DNA of 64,000 nucleotides from Paenibacillus farraposensis (GCF_020736845.1 NZ_JAFFQR010000095.1:70340-134339); one strand, 5' to 3'. Positions 15,384-23,251 are shown, numbered from the stretch's first letter. Notes: a model not told the origin generated them from the letters alone. Translations and numbers: made by a program.

Positions 15384-16388
15384 TTAAAATAGTGATGGCT
15401 GTATAATAGCTGTATACCGTGTTGCTATATCTACATTTGCTGCTGACATCTCAATTACAGTACATTGACGATTGTTTTCATAGGCAACTTTCATGGTCGT
15501 TGCCCTACCTCCGAACGGGTCCAGCACCCGCCCTCCTGGTGGAGAACCAGAAAGTATACAAGGCTCGATTAGTTCCTCAGGAAACACAGCGTAGTGAGCT
15601 TCTGAGAAGTTGGCAGTTGCAACAGTCCATACAGACCGTTTGTTTCGCGCTTCCCCGCTCCCGACTGCCTTCATTGCCCCGTTTATCTTCGCGCCACCAT
15701 TCCCCCGGTCGGATCCGCGTTGATTCTCAATATCTTGTGCCAGCCTTGAAATGCTCGATTCCGCCAACGGCTCTTTAATAACTTCATGGTCAAAATAATA
15801 TCGTTCTGACTTATTCAGTTGAAAAACATATTCATGGGCTTTGGCTGTGCGATCCGTGACACTCTCTGGCATCGGGTTCGGTTTATGCCAGATGTTATCC
15901 ATCCGTAAGTACCATCCTTCCGCTTGTAAAGCAAAAGCAGCACGCCAAGGGATACCGACTAAATCCTTGTTTTTTAAACCAGATGGAACCTTAGGGATTT
16001 TCGTAAGTGCAGCGCCAGGTTCAATTACATAAACCTCTTTTTGAGCCGTTTTATTTTTCCACGCTCCTTTACCACTACCTGCGTAGGTATCCCCCAGGTT
16101 TAGCCAAAGCGTCGCGTCTGACCGAAGTAAGCGCCATACTTCCCGAAAGGTGAGCACTATGTGAGCGATGTACATTTCGGGCGTCGGCTCCAGCCCAAGG
16201 CATCCGGTCCACTCCGGCACCGTTATGGACGGTAGGCCGGGCATTGGTGTGTAAGTTACCTCTGGCCAATAGGATGGCTCCAGACCGTAATCTCGCAGCC
16301 CCCAATATGGAGGGCTGGTTACACATGTATGGAATGATCCGGCTGGAAGCGTAGGCATTACCTCTATGTTGTTGCCTTGTAATATCAT
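15384..16388 (-). CDS. Orphan DNA methyltransferase, beta class (likely N4-cytosine)
   Basis: This 334-residue enzyme has catalytic motif IV (TSPPYWGLRDYG) at residues about 23-34 and motif I-like DPFGGRATT near residue 290, the IV-then-I order of beta-class methyltransferases. SPPY is typical of N4-cytosine enzymes. Motif I usually reads DPF-G-S-G-T; here Arg-Ala replaces Ser-Gly, which may affect S-adenosylmethionine binding. No restriction gene adjoins. A protective or regulatory role for phage DNA is inferred. Confidence 0.85.
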   Translation of the reverse strand: MILQGNNIEVMPTLPAGSFHTCVTSPPYWGLRDYGLEPSYWPEVTYTPMPGLPSITVPEWTGCLGLEPTPEMYIAHIVLTFREVWRLLRSDATLWLNLGDTYAGSGKGAWKNKTAQKEVYVIEPGAALTKIPKVPSGLKNKDLVGIPWRAAFALQAEGWYLRMDNIWHKPNPMPESVTDRTAKAHEYVFQLNKSERYYFDHEVIKEPLAESSISRLAQDIENQRGSDRGNGGAKINGAMKAVGSGEARNKRSVWTVATANFSEAHYAVFPEELIEPCILSGSPPGGRVLDPFGGRATTMKVAYENNRQCTVIEMSAANVDIATRYTAIIQPSLF

Positions 16389-16421
16389 CCCTTGTATCCC
16401 CCTTATGGAGGGCTGTCCCTC

Positions 16422-17102
16422 CTAAAATAGCGATAATTCTAATTGTTCGATGCGGTTTATTGCCGCAGTTGCATACTCAGCGTTTATCTCAATGGCTATA
16501 TAGTTGCGTCCAAGGACCTTAGCTGCCACGGCAGTTGTCCCACTACCAACACAAGGGTCAAATACGGTATCCCCTTCATCCGTGGAGCTTTGGACAAGGT
16601 ATTTTATTAGCTCTAACGGCTTTTCGGTTGGGTGTATCTTGCTACGTCCTGTAGGGTAATCCCACACGGCTGATTTACAAAGCTGATTAAATTTTGTCTT
16701 ACGACGTTTAGCAAAAATACAATTTTCCATGCTTGACAGCCACATATGCTGTCCATTTGATGGCGCGGGATTAGTCTTTTTCCAAGCGCACTGGCGTACC
16801 ATAAAGTCTTTGTGATTATCGAAAAATTGGAATACTGTAGACACCTGTTCTATGCCGCAGAAAATGTATATTGACCCGCTTGTTACTCTTGCGCATTGCT
16901 CTAAAAACTCTATTAAGTCAAACGTAACCAAATCAGCATCACCCTTGTCCACCTTGCGCAACTGACCGTCATATTTAGCCCGATCCGATCCGTTTTTTGT
17001 TACGGCTCCATAAGGTATATCAGTGACAATCAAGTCAACTCCCTGATCTTTAACGCTTGGAAATATATCCATACAATCAGCATGGATGATTTGGTTAAGC
17101 AT
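16422..17102 (-). CDS. Orphan DNA methyltransferase (likely N6-adenine)
   Basis: This 226-residue enzyme begins LNQIIHADCMDIFPSVKDQG and carries TDIPYG at residues about 27-32 as motif IV; Ile replaces the usual Pro in D-P-P-Y. It ends with HPTEKP, FDPCVGSGTTAVAA (motif I) and YIAIEINAEYA. The target-recognition part is minimal, as in Dam-like phage enzymes. It and the adjacent methyltransferase both end in S-L-F, suggesting relatedness or convergent ends. It lies between the HNH gene and the other methyltransferase. Confidence 0.85.
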   Translation of the reverse strand: MLNQIIHADCMDIFPSVKDQGVDLIVTDIPYGAVTKNGSDRAKYDGQLRKVDKGDADLVTFDLIEFLEQCARVTSGSIYIFCGIEQVSTVFQFFDNHKDFMVRQCAWKKTNPAPSNGQHMWLSSMENCIFAKRRKTKFNQLCKSAVWDYPTGRSKIHPTEKPLELIKYLVQSSTDEGDTVFDPCVGSGTTAVAAKVLGRNYIAIEINAEYATAAINRIEQLELSLF

Positions 17103-17172
17103 GCTGTTCCCTCCTTCTTATCCCCTGGGCCTAAATTGTGTTATGTCCTCTCTGCCCTTGGGGGCTATATAT

Positions 17173-17844
17173 TTAATCCTCAAAGCGCTCTCCGTAACCA
17201 TAAGATGGAGCTGGTTTGCTGAAATTGTTCAAGGCATCGGATATCATGACGCTAAACACGCTCATTTGCTTAGTATCCATAGACTCTAGCAACCGAATTT
17301 CTTTGCTTTTTAATGTACGTCCCGCCGCTGTAGTGAGTAATTCCATGACTGGCTTTATAGATTCCAATCGTTCCTGCTTTTGGACTTCTACACGCTTCTG
17401 CGCCGCCTGCTTGCGGTTATACTCTTCCCAATCTTGTTCGTCAAACCAGAATCTAGGCCCGTAAATCAAAGAATAGGTCGTTATCCATCCCTGAAGCTCT
17501 TCTTCGTTCGTTTGAATCCGATCATGACAGATATCGCAGACACGCATCGCATTTGTCTTTACACCGCGTCCGCTTCTGCCCCTTGGCATAACATGATGGG
17601 TTTGAGTAGATTTACGACCACAACCACATTGGCAGAGGCCTTGTGTTTCTTCTATTAATTCAGCAACTACTTCTGGTGGAAATTCCGCTCGATCAGCCCG
17701 TGACGGACGCGACTTGTGGTGAGCAAGGATGTCCTTCTTCCATTCCGGAATTGGTTTTTTATCCTTTTTCCGCTGCCCAAGACTACTGTAAGCCTTCTTT
17801 TGCTTCACCTTTTTCTCGGGCTTCCAAAATGTTTGATGGGACAT
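17173..17844 (-). CDS. HNH-type phage protein
   Basis: This 223-residue protein has a basic N-terminus, then a zinc-binding HNH module: CQCGCGRKSTQTHHVMPR, then NAMRVCDICHDRIQ at residues about 69-112. The HH pair and the two Cys pairs fit an HNH nuclease with a zinc knuckle. The C-terminal half is a coiled helical region. Phage HNH proteins commonly help recombination or terminase nicking; this one lies in the early/recombination block far from terminase. Confidence 0.75.
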   Translation of the reverse strand: MSHQTFWKPEKKVKQKKAYSSLGQRKKDKKPIPEWKKDILAHHKSRPSRADRAEFPPEVVAELIEETQGLCQCGCGRKSTQTHHVMPRGRSGRGVKTNAMRVCDICHDRIQTNEEELQGWITTYSLIYGPRFWFDEQDWEEYNRKQAAQKRVEVQKQERLESIKPVMELLTTAAGRTLKSKEIRLLESMDTKQMSVFSVMISDALNNFSKPAPSYGYGERFED

Positions 17845-17902
17845 TCTCCCTCACCACCTTTCCTTTGTATTTCCTGTGCTTATGCTTATATTTTGAGCCT
17901 AA

Positions 17903-17927
17903 ACCGCTACGGCTCCACTACGGATTT
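17903..17927. repeat. Copy 3 of the CCGTAGT-type motif
   Basis: The minus strand reads AAATCCGTAGTGGAGCCGTAG, two CCGTAG units 11 bases apart. It overlaps the 3' end of the 60-residue gene at 17907-18089, so part of the conservation could be coding. Compare 6541-6566 and 11106-11130. Confidence 0.35.
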
Positions 17928-18089
17928 TAGGGGTTCAAGCAATCCTGCTTTCTCTAAAACGATATAATGTTTATGTTTTTCTTCCGTTGTTACACGAATT
18001 TCATTTATTGTATAGGATGCATAGAAGGCCACGGCCTGCTGGATCTCTATAGGCTCATCTTCGAGCTTATTTAAGTCGAGCTTTTTCAC
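17907..18089 (-). CDS. Small phage protein, unknown
   Basis: This 60-residue mixed-charge protein (MKKLDLNKLEDEPIEIQQ...) overlaps the upstream gene by 4 bases. It looks like a single small helical domain. No family is recognised. Its last codons coincide with the repeated CCGTAGT-type motif. Confidence 0.5.
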   Translation of the reverse strand: MKKLDLNKLEDEPIEIQQAVAFYASYTINEIRVTTEEKHKHYIVLEKAGLLEPLKSVVEP

Positions 18090-18274
18090 GAACTACTCTC
18101 CCTTATACAGCGATTATATTTTTCTTTAAAATCATGTTTCATTTCTGGTGGTAAGGTATTAATAGCATCTTTCCAAATGCCCAATAATTCGTTGTTATGA
18201 GAATTATTTTTCTGTATCTCCACGTAACGTTCGGACAGCGCTGTAGTGAACTCATCTGCTTCTTGTTCCGTCAT
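18086..18274 (-). CDS. Small phage protein, unknown
   Basis: This is a protein of about 62 residues. Reading is open upstream, but the ATG at 18274 follows GGAGG by 8 bases, so the product starts MTEQEADEFTTALSERY. It is helical and charged, with a C-terminal PPEMKHDFKEKYNRCI. It belongs to the minus-strand unit driven from the divergent promoter near 18767. Confidence 0.5.
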   Translation of the reverse strand: MTEQEADEFTTALSERYVEIQKNNSHNNELLGIWKDAINTLPPEMKHDFKEKYNRCIRESSS

Positions 18275-18345
18275 ACCACATACCTCCATTACGTTTTTGG
18301 TTCCAGTACAATGTTGCTCGTTCGAATACAGTGTTGCACTTTTTA

Positions 18346-18669
18346 TCAATACGATGATTTGTTGTATACTTCTATGGCTTCTCCAACGGACGTAAGATCA
18401 AATTGGCTATACATGGATCGGATAAGTTTTTTGGTCTGTTCTTCACTGTACCTCATTTTTCTTGCACCAAGAATGGCGTATCCTAAGCAAGCATTATTAC
18501 TCCATTCTTCTCCGCCAATTAACCGAGCTTCATTAAATCCTGTTTGGTACACTTGTTTGAAAAGATTCTCTGCTTGATCCAAAATTTTGGTTTGTTCAGC
18601 GGTCAAGTCTTTAGAAAGGACTTTCTCTAACTCCCTTCTCATGACTGCTGCTATGCCGTAATTTTTCAT
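18346..18669 (-). CDS. Phage protein under RHH-operator control, unknown
   Basis: This 107-residue helical protein begins MKNYGIAAVMRRELEK. The ATG at 18669 follows a GGAGGG site, so the longer upstream reading is rejected. It is the first gene downstream of the minus-strand promoter whose initial transcribed region holds an operator palindrome. No domain is recognised; QTKILDQAENLFKQVYQTGF and KKLIRSMYSQFDLTSVGEA are notable helices. Confidence 0.55.
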   Translation of the reverse strand: MKNYGIAAVMRRELEKVLSKDLTAEQTKILDQAENLFKQVYQTGFNEARLIGGEEWSNNACLGYAILGARKMRYSEEQTKKLIRSMYSQFDLTSVGEAIEVYNKSSY

Positions 18670-18721
18670 ATTTATTCCCTCCGTTAAATTCAGGAAAATT
18701 TTCCTACGCCGTAATCTCACT

Positions 18722-18794
18722 AAGTTATATAACTTATATATCTAATATAATCTAGTGTTTGCTGCTTGTCAATACAAGTTATATAACTTATAAT
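18722..18794. promoter_or_regulatory. Divergent promoters with twin operators
   Basis: The minus-strand promoter has TTGACA (18767-18772) and TATATT (18744-18749) with a 17-base spacer. The plus-strand promoter has TTGTCA (18766-18771) and TATAAT (18789-18794), also with 17. The two -35 boxes overlap. An identical 14-base palindrome AAGTTATATAACTT occurs at 18722-18735, just past the minus-strand -10, and at 18776-18789, inside the plus-strand spacer. Occupancy would shut both promoters. The ribbon-helix-helix protein encoded at 18818 is the likely ligand. Confidence 0.85.
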
Positions 18795-18817
18795 CCAAAT
18801 TGAAAGGATGGTGTGCT

Positions 18818-19000
18818 ATGGCAGTAGATAAGGATAAAAATACGCAAATATTAGTAACCTTTCCTAATGAAATGGTTGAGGACATAAAAGAATTCTGGCA
18901 CGATAAAAAATTGCGTAATCGCAATGAAGCCATTCGAATGCTTATCTCAAAAGGGTTAGAAAAGCATAAACAAGAGAGATTGGAGCAAGAGGGGGAATAA
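18818..19000 (+). CDS. Ribbon-helix-helix transcription regulator
   Basis: This 60-residue protein begins with a basic strand (NTQILVTFPNEMVEDIKEFW) and continues with KLRNRNEAIRMLISKGLEKH, the beta-alpha-alpha plan of CopG/Arc-type regulators. The ATG at 18818 follows AAAGGATGG by 6 bases. It is on the plus strand against the surrounding early genes and controls its own divergent promoter by inference. No toxin-like partner is adjacent on its strand, so an antitoxin role is not supported. Confidence 0.8.
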   Translation: MAVDKDKNTQILVTFPNEMVEDIKEFWHDKKLRNRNEAIRMLISKGLEKHKQERLEQEGE

Positions 19001-19028
19001 CCTCTATGCTCCTTTTTTTGATTTCTAC

Positions 19029-19256
19029 TTAGATCGGATTAAGGAGCCTTTCAAGTCGTATGATTTCTTTCTGCTGGTACTGAATAAGATCAATCGCTTC
19101 TTCCAACGCCATGAGCTTCCAGTCGTAGGCCATATCTGATACCAGATCAATAGTTGTTCCGTACTTCTTTAGACCTTTCTCATTTTGTTTGTCCAGCAAT
19201 TCTATGATCCGTTGTGTTACTTCAGGACGTTCAATTTCATTTTGAGAGTGCTTCAT
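19029..19256 (-). CDS. Small phage protein, unknown
   Basis: This 75-residue protein reads RPEVTQRIIELLDKQNEKGL, KKYGTTID, DWKLMALEEAIDLIQYQQKE. The pattern of a charged helix, K-Y-G-T and a second helix with E-E-A-I-D is common in short phage proteins near nucleotide-metabolism genes and loosely recalls one half of a MazG-like bundle. It is too short for the full fold. It overlaps the upstream gene by 4 bases. Confidence 0.5.
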   Translation of the reverse strand: MKHSQNEIERPEVTQRIIELLDKQNEKGLKKYGTTIDLVSDMAYDWKLMALEEAIDLIQYQQKEIIRLERLLNPI

Positions 19257-19567
19257 TTAATCGCCTCCTCCGTTTCCGGTAGAATAAGCATATCTCCGTC
19301 ATACTTCATCTCTGCCTGATTAGGGTCATTAACTGGCCCCCAATGGTTATTAGCTTTCATGATGTGGACAATATCAGCCGCATATGTTTCATCGGTGTTA
19401 ACTACCAGATACGTATTAAGTGGAGGCTTGCCGTCCAGAAGCCGCAGCTCCTGCACCTTCCACAGAATACGAGATAGATCACTTTTCTCACGTTCATCAA
19501 GGTATTTATTGATATCCTCATTTTTTAACACGGTGAATTTGACTTGCATTCCGACCAGTTCTGACAT
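19253..19567 (-). CDS. Phage protein, unknown
   Basis: This 104-residue acidic protein begins MSELVGMQVKFTVLKNEDIN. Its start lies 50 bases inside the 3' end of the DUF1064 gene, an overlap typical of packed phage genomes. Mixed alpha/beta pattern with LNTYLVVNTDETYAADIV near the middle. The function is unknown. Confidence 0.5.
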   Translation of the reverse strand: MSELVGMQVKFTVLKNEDINKYLDEREKSDLSRILWKVQELRLLDGKPPLNTYLVVNTDETYAADIVHIMKANNHWGPVNDPNQAEMKYDGDMLILPETEEAIK

Positions 19568-20036
19568 TTTTCCTCTCTCCTTCTGCTTGTTTTAAAAGTT
19601 TATTGATAGCTCGTTTCCGATCCGCTTTTTCTTTCTTGAACTGCTTGATCGGAATGAATTCTCCTCGTTTTTTAATGAGTATATCTATGCGCAAAGTCGG
19701 ATATTTTGCTTGGAATAGTTTCAGTTTGACACGGAATGTCGATGTCTCCACACCCTTGATATCTACTACTCGCTGAGTACCATCCAGATCAGTCACCAGA
19801 AAATCAGCGGTGTAGGTCACTTTTGGTTTTTCCTGCAGGATAAATTTAGGGTGGCAAGTGAAGTCTTTAATTTCTCCGTACTTGCGCTGCTGAAGGAGCT
19901 CTTGGTAATACTCTCCCTCTGCTTTGCTATCAAAACGAGTGCCTATTACATCCAGTTTGTACCTTTTTACGATCCATTCCTCGAATAATGTTCCATCCTC
20001 TGTGAAAATTACCTTTTTAGCATTATATTTACTCAT
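19518..20036 (-). CDS. DUF1064 phage nuclease-like protein
   Basis: This 172-residue protein shows the DUF1064 series: MSKYNAKKV, RFDSKAEGEYYQELLQ, IKDFTCHPKFILQEK, TYTADFLVTDLDG, RVVDIKG and KLKLFQAKYP. The acidic SKAE, ADF and D-I-K-G positions match an endonuclease-like metal site of the PD-(D/E)XK type. The C-terminal tail is strongly basic. It overlaps dnaN by 4 bases, so it belongs to the replication block. A recombination or Holliday-junction role is family-level inference. Confidence 0.8.
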   Translation of the reverse strand: MSKYNAKKVIFTEDGTLFEEWIVKRYKLDVIGTRFDSKAEGEYYQELLQQRKYGEIKDFTCHPKFILQEKPKVTYTADFLVTDLDGTQRVVDIKGVETSTFRVKLKLFQAKYPTLRIDILIKKRGEFIPIKQFKKEKADRKRAINKLLKQAEGERKNVRTGRNASQIHRVKK

Positions 20037-21166
20037 GAATATTCCGTCCTATACGGCAGCACCACATGGACGCTTTGCTTGTCCTCGCTACTTAAAAAGA
20101 AAATAGGCTGCATTTTCCCAGAAAAGATAAGCATTACTTTCTCTCCATCCAAAGCTTTCAAGGCGTCCATTGCATATTTGGCATTCAAAGAGATTGTAAA
20201 GTTCTGGCCAGTAAAATTGACAGGAACAATACTCTCACTCGCTTTGCCCGTTTGCTTACCTTTACCTCGAATACTTACTTCCTTTTCGGCAATGTCGAGT
20301 CTAATCATATTGCTCTTTTCTTCTTTTGCTAGAGTATAGATAAGTTCAATGGAATCCAAGAATTCCTGTTTATTCACCTCAACTTTTGTAATACCTTCAG
20401 GCACAGCACTCATCCGCTGCGTGTCTGGATAGACACCTTCAAGAACACGGGAATAAAATGTGAACCTCTCCGTCCGTGCAAATGCATATACCACTTGGCC
20501 ATCATCAGACTTTGAGAATCCGAATTCTACATTATCCTTATCTGTTATGATCTTTTGAAGCTCCACAAGACCTCTTGCTTCAATTACAGCATTTCCGAAT
20601 TCGCCTGATACAATTTCCTTTTCGGTTTTTGATAGCCGATGCCGATTAGTAGCTTGCATTCCTACTTTCCCATCTTTGAGATAAACATTGGCTCCTGTTA
20701 TGATCGGCATGTCTTTCCCATCAATATTTGCTGCAAAAACAACCTTTTTGAATAATCCCTTCAAGTCTTTTCCTGCGATTTCGATATGCTCATTTTCAAC
20801 AATCGCAGGAGGAGAAGGGAATTCTTCTGGATCTAATCCAGCCATTTCGATTTCTTTATTCCGTGATGTGATAATTACATTCAAGCTGGCCTTAGATTCA
20901 ATTCGGACTTCCCCGTTAATTTTCTTGAGCATTTCTAAGAACAATTTAGGCAAAACTACCTTTCCAGTCCGCTCGATTTGAACATGCTCCTCGAAAATAT
21001 ATGACTGTATCGTTGCTCTATCATCAGTTCCTGTCACAGTTAATCCCTCGTGATTGGCTTCAAGCAAGAAACAACCAAGTATCGGCATGATACTTTTCGA
21101 TGAAATTGCCTTGCTGGCATCTTCCAAAGCCTCAGCTAATAGAGCGCTGTCCACTACTATATTCAT
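20033..21166 (-). CDS. dnaN: Phage-encoded DNA polymerase III beta sliding clamp
   Basis: This 377-residue protein is a complete three-domain clamp of normal length (bacterial DnaN about 370-380). It starts MNIVVDSALLAEALEDASKA and includes LEANHEGLTVTGTDDRATIQ, the GKVVLPKLFLEMLKKI segment and a C-terminal PIFFLSSEDKQSVHVVLPYR, where host clamps end in QLILPVR. The ATG at 21166 follows GGAGG by 9 bases. A clamp in the prophage could hold the polymerase on phage DNA or sequester clamp-binding proteins. It lies beside the DnaI- and DnaD-like genes. Confidence 0.9.
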   Translation of the reverse strand: MNIVVDSALLAEALEDASKAISSKSIMPILGCFLLEANHEGLTVTGTDDRATIQSYIFEEHVQIERTGKVVLPKLFLEMLKKINGEVRIESKASLNVIITSRNKEIEMAGLDPEEFPSPPAIVENEHIEIAGKDLKGLFKKVVFAANIDGKDMPIITGANVYLKDGKVGMQATNRHRLSKTEKEIVSGEFGNAVIEARGLVELQKIITDKDNVEFGFSKSDDGQVVYAFARTERFTFYSRVLEGVYPDTQRMSAVPEGITKVEVNKQEFLDSIELIYTLAKEEKSNMIRLDIAEKEVSIRGKGKQTGKASESIVPVNFTGQNFTISLNAKYAMDALKALDGEKVMLIFSGKMQPIFFLSSEDKQSVHVVLPYRTEYS

Positions 21167-21278
21167 AAGGCTTATCCTCCTTTTTCGCATTAGGATTGCA
21201 CTCCGGGCAAGGTCCCAGCATTACGATGGAGCCTTTGAACTGATATGCCACCTTACTGCCGCTGCAAGTTCTACACAT
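21132..21278 (-). CDS. Short zinc-ribbon protein overlapping dnaN start
   Basis: A 48-residue frame opens at ATG 21278 after GACGGAGGGATTAAGGGT. It begins MCRTCSGSKVAY and continues GPCPECNPNAKK, giving two Cys-x-x-Cys pairs for one zinc. It overlaps the first 35 bases of dnaN in another frame, and its ribosome site is good. Such mini zinc ribbons often sit beside phage replication genes. It is too short for ordinary gene finders and its expression is unproven. Confidence 0.6.
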   Translation of the reverse strand: MCRTCSGSKVAYQFKGSIVMLGPCPECNPNAKKEDKPYEYSSGQRSIS

Positions 21279-21282
21279 ACCC

Positions 21283-22239
21283 TTAATCCCTCCGTCTATT
21301 TCTACCACCCACCGGCAGTATTTTTACAAAAGGCTCAATCCGTTCAATAATCCGCTCCGCCTTCTTCTCATGCTGCTTTCTGTCCATCTCCTTGGCATCC
21401 TTTACATTAGCCAAGTGATGTCTCAATTCATTGATGGTCAAATTGGATGTGTAGATTATCGGTAGCCGCTCCATGCGTCGCTGGAGTATTGGCCCTATTA
21501 CTTCATCCCTTGTCCAAACGGTCAAGGTCTCGGCTCCAATATCATCAAGTATCAGTACAGAAGCCGTTCTGAGAGAGTCAAGCTTATTCTCAACGGTCTC
21601 TGTCTTGGAACCAATAGCATCTTTGACTTCCAGCAGAAAATCCGGCACATAGACCATGAGAACATCTACGTCGCATTTGGCAAGTTCTTGAGCAATCGCT
21701 CCTGCGATCCGGCTCTTACCTACCCCCATCGGACCATACAGGTACAATCCTTCTGTCGTTTCCCCCGGAACGAACGTGCTACAGAACTTCACTGCCGCCG
21801 TAATCGCAGCCAACCGCTGCGGATCAGGTTCAATGTCGTCAAAGGTGGCATCCAGAATGTGCGATGGTATATAGTGGCTCTTGATTCTCTGACCGATGCC
21901 TTGCTGCTTCTCGTAGGCCTTTAACAAATTGCATTTCCTTAGCCGGAATACCAACTCGTCCAATTGGGTAGGATTCGGTTCTTCGACGCTCCTATGCCCC
22001 TTCTGTTCGTTCTGACAGGCGTTTAAGCCGGGACAAGCGTTGCATGCATCGCAGTATGAAAGGTGCTGCGATATATCCCTGTAGTGCCTTGGACTTGTTA
22101 AGTCTGCTGTCCGATCAGGGTACTCCTTTCGTAACCGTTGTACTTCAGGGTGGTTATCGATGCGCTGGATAATTTCAGCTTGGCGTTCAAAAAAACGAGA
22201 TGGTATTAGTGCCTTTAATTCTTGCCGAAAGCTCTCCAT
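21283..22239 (-). CDS. DnaI/DnaC-like helicase loader ATPase
   Basis: This 318-residue AAA+ ATPase carries Walker A GPMGVGKS at residues about 169-176 and Walker B VLILDDIGAE at about 228-237. A Cys cluster (CDACNACPGLNAC, residues 63-75) matches the zinc-binding N-terminal domain of Bacillus DnaI. It would load the host replicative helicase on phage DNA. It is four bases downstream of the replisome-organizer gene, the classic pair of Gram-positive phage initiation modules. Confidence 0.9.
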   Translation of the reverse strand: MESFRQELKALIPSRFFERQAEIIQRIDNHPEVQRLRKEYPDRTADLTSPRHYRDISQHLSYCDACNACPGLNACQNEQKGHRSVEEPNPTQLDELVFRLRKCNLLKAYEKQQGIGQRIKSHYIPSHILDATFDDIEPDPQRLAAITAAVKFCSTFVPGETTEGLYLYGPMGVGKSRIAGAIAQELAKCDVDVLMVYVPDFLLEVKDAIGSKTETVENKLDSLRTASVLILDDIGAETLTVWTRDEVIGPILQRRMERLPIIYTSNLTINELRHHLANVKDAKEMDRKQHEKKAERIIERIEPFVKILPVGGRNRRRD

Positions 22240-22243
22240 GCTG

Positions 22244-23251
22244 TTAACCTCCCTGTTTTTGCCTTAGCTCGGCAAGCATTTTTTGTAAATCATCCTCGGT
22301 ATACTGTTCATCAGGTTGAGGGTCAATGTCTTCAACTGGTTTCTGTTCTTCTGTACCATCTTGCTCCGTAGTTGCTGAGCGAGATTCGTGTAGTGCATAA
22401 ATTACTTTGGCGCAATATCGCATGCTGCCTATTTCGTGGCGCTTATATTGGGGCTTGAAGTTATCAAAGGCCTGATCTACACCATCCAAAGCTGTTGATA
22501 GTGATATTCCGTCTGCTTGGAGTTCAGAAATAGTTAGATCGTCAGCCATTGAGATTTCAAGGCCTTTGCCCCTGCGTTGAAGGTACTTGTTAGCAACGGC
22601 GTTGCGGTAATCTACTTCCGCAGATGATATTTCGTCCTGTCCAGAGTCAGTGTCTGTTTCAGGAGTGGCAGGAACGGCACCTTGCCGGGAAGACGGTATC
22701 CCCTCATCTTCGGATTTGATTTCAGCCTCGGGCGTTAAACAACAACTACTTTCTTTTTCTTGTTCTAAATCTAGTTCTCTATCTGTTTCGTTACCGCCCG
22801 TTACTGTAACGTTACTTGTAGCGTTACCTGTAACATGAGGATCGTTTTCACCTGAATCAAGCTGCTTTTGCTTGTTCCGGTAATTTCGAACCCTCTTTTT
22901 AGTTTGTTCCCTGACCTTATCCATTCCATCTACATTCTGATGCTTCTCCCAGTTAGGCAGAAAGAAAGCTCCTTGCTCAGATACTTCCAGCATCCCAAAT
23001 CTTTCAAAGATGGATAGAGCCATTTTTATAACTGGCAGCGGCCTCTTGATCACTGAAATCAACATGTCCTCTGTATATGGAATAGTTTCGGTCAGCATGA
23101 TGTAACCGCCCATGTTGGATCTGCCAGTCATAGTCATTAGCTTGAGCCATATAACAATGATCGTGTCAGCTTCGGGCATATCTTCGATGATTTTTATTTT
23201 TTCGTCGTCAAACATGCCAGTACTGAGTTTGATCCATTTAATTTCAGCCAT
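22244..23251 (-). CDS. Phage replisome organizer (DnaD-like initiator)
   Basis: This protein of about 335 residues opens MAEIKWIKLSTGMFDDEKIK, the standard start of the phage replisome-organizer N-terminal winged helix. IVIWLKLMTMTGRSNMGGYI follows. After a low-complexity linker rich in Asn, Thr, Glu and Ser (about 145-200) a C-terminal DnaD-like tail contains YLQRRGKGLEISMADD. The ATG at 23251 has AGGTGA 6 bases upstream. The linker DNA holds four CGTTAC repeats that may be the replication origin. Confidence 0.85.
   Translation of the reverse strand: MAEIKWIKLSTGMFDDEKIKIIEDMPEADTIIVIWLKLMTMTGRSNMGGYIMLTETIPYTEDMLISVIKRPLPVIKMALSIFERFGMLEVSEQGAFFLPNWEKHQNVDGMDKVREQTKKRVRNYRNKQKQLDSGENDPHVTGNATSNVTVTGGNETDRELDLEQEKESSCCLTPEAEIKSEDEGIPSSRQGAVPATPETDTDSGQDEISSAEVDYRNAVANKYLQRRGKGLEISMADDLTISELQADGISLSTALDGVDQAFDNFKPQYKRHEIGSMRYCAKVIYALHESRSATTEQDGTEEQKPVEDIDPQPDEQYTEDDLQKMLAELRQKQGG
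22789..22834. repeat. CGTTAC iterons inside the replisome-organizer gene
   Basis: CGTTAC occurs at 22789, 22799, 22810 and 22822, i.e. 10, 11 and 12 bases apart, with the complementary GTAAC at 22806 and 22830. Face-of-helix spacing in the linker of an initiator gene is the layout of origins in several Gram-positive and lambdoid phages. The repeats encode Asn/Val-Thr pairs, so coding bias is an alternative. Confidence 0.5.

Noticed and set aside
18818..19256. RHH gene plus neighbour as a toxin-antitoxin pair
   Set aside because: The next gene is on the opposite strand and convergent, with no toxin-like fold; a self-regulating switch fits better.
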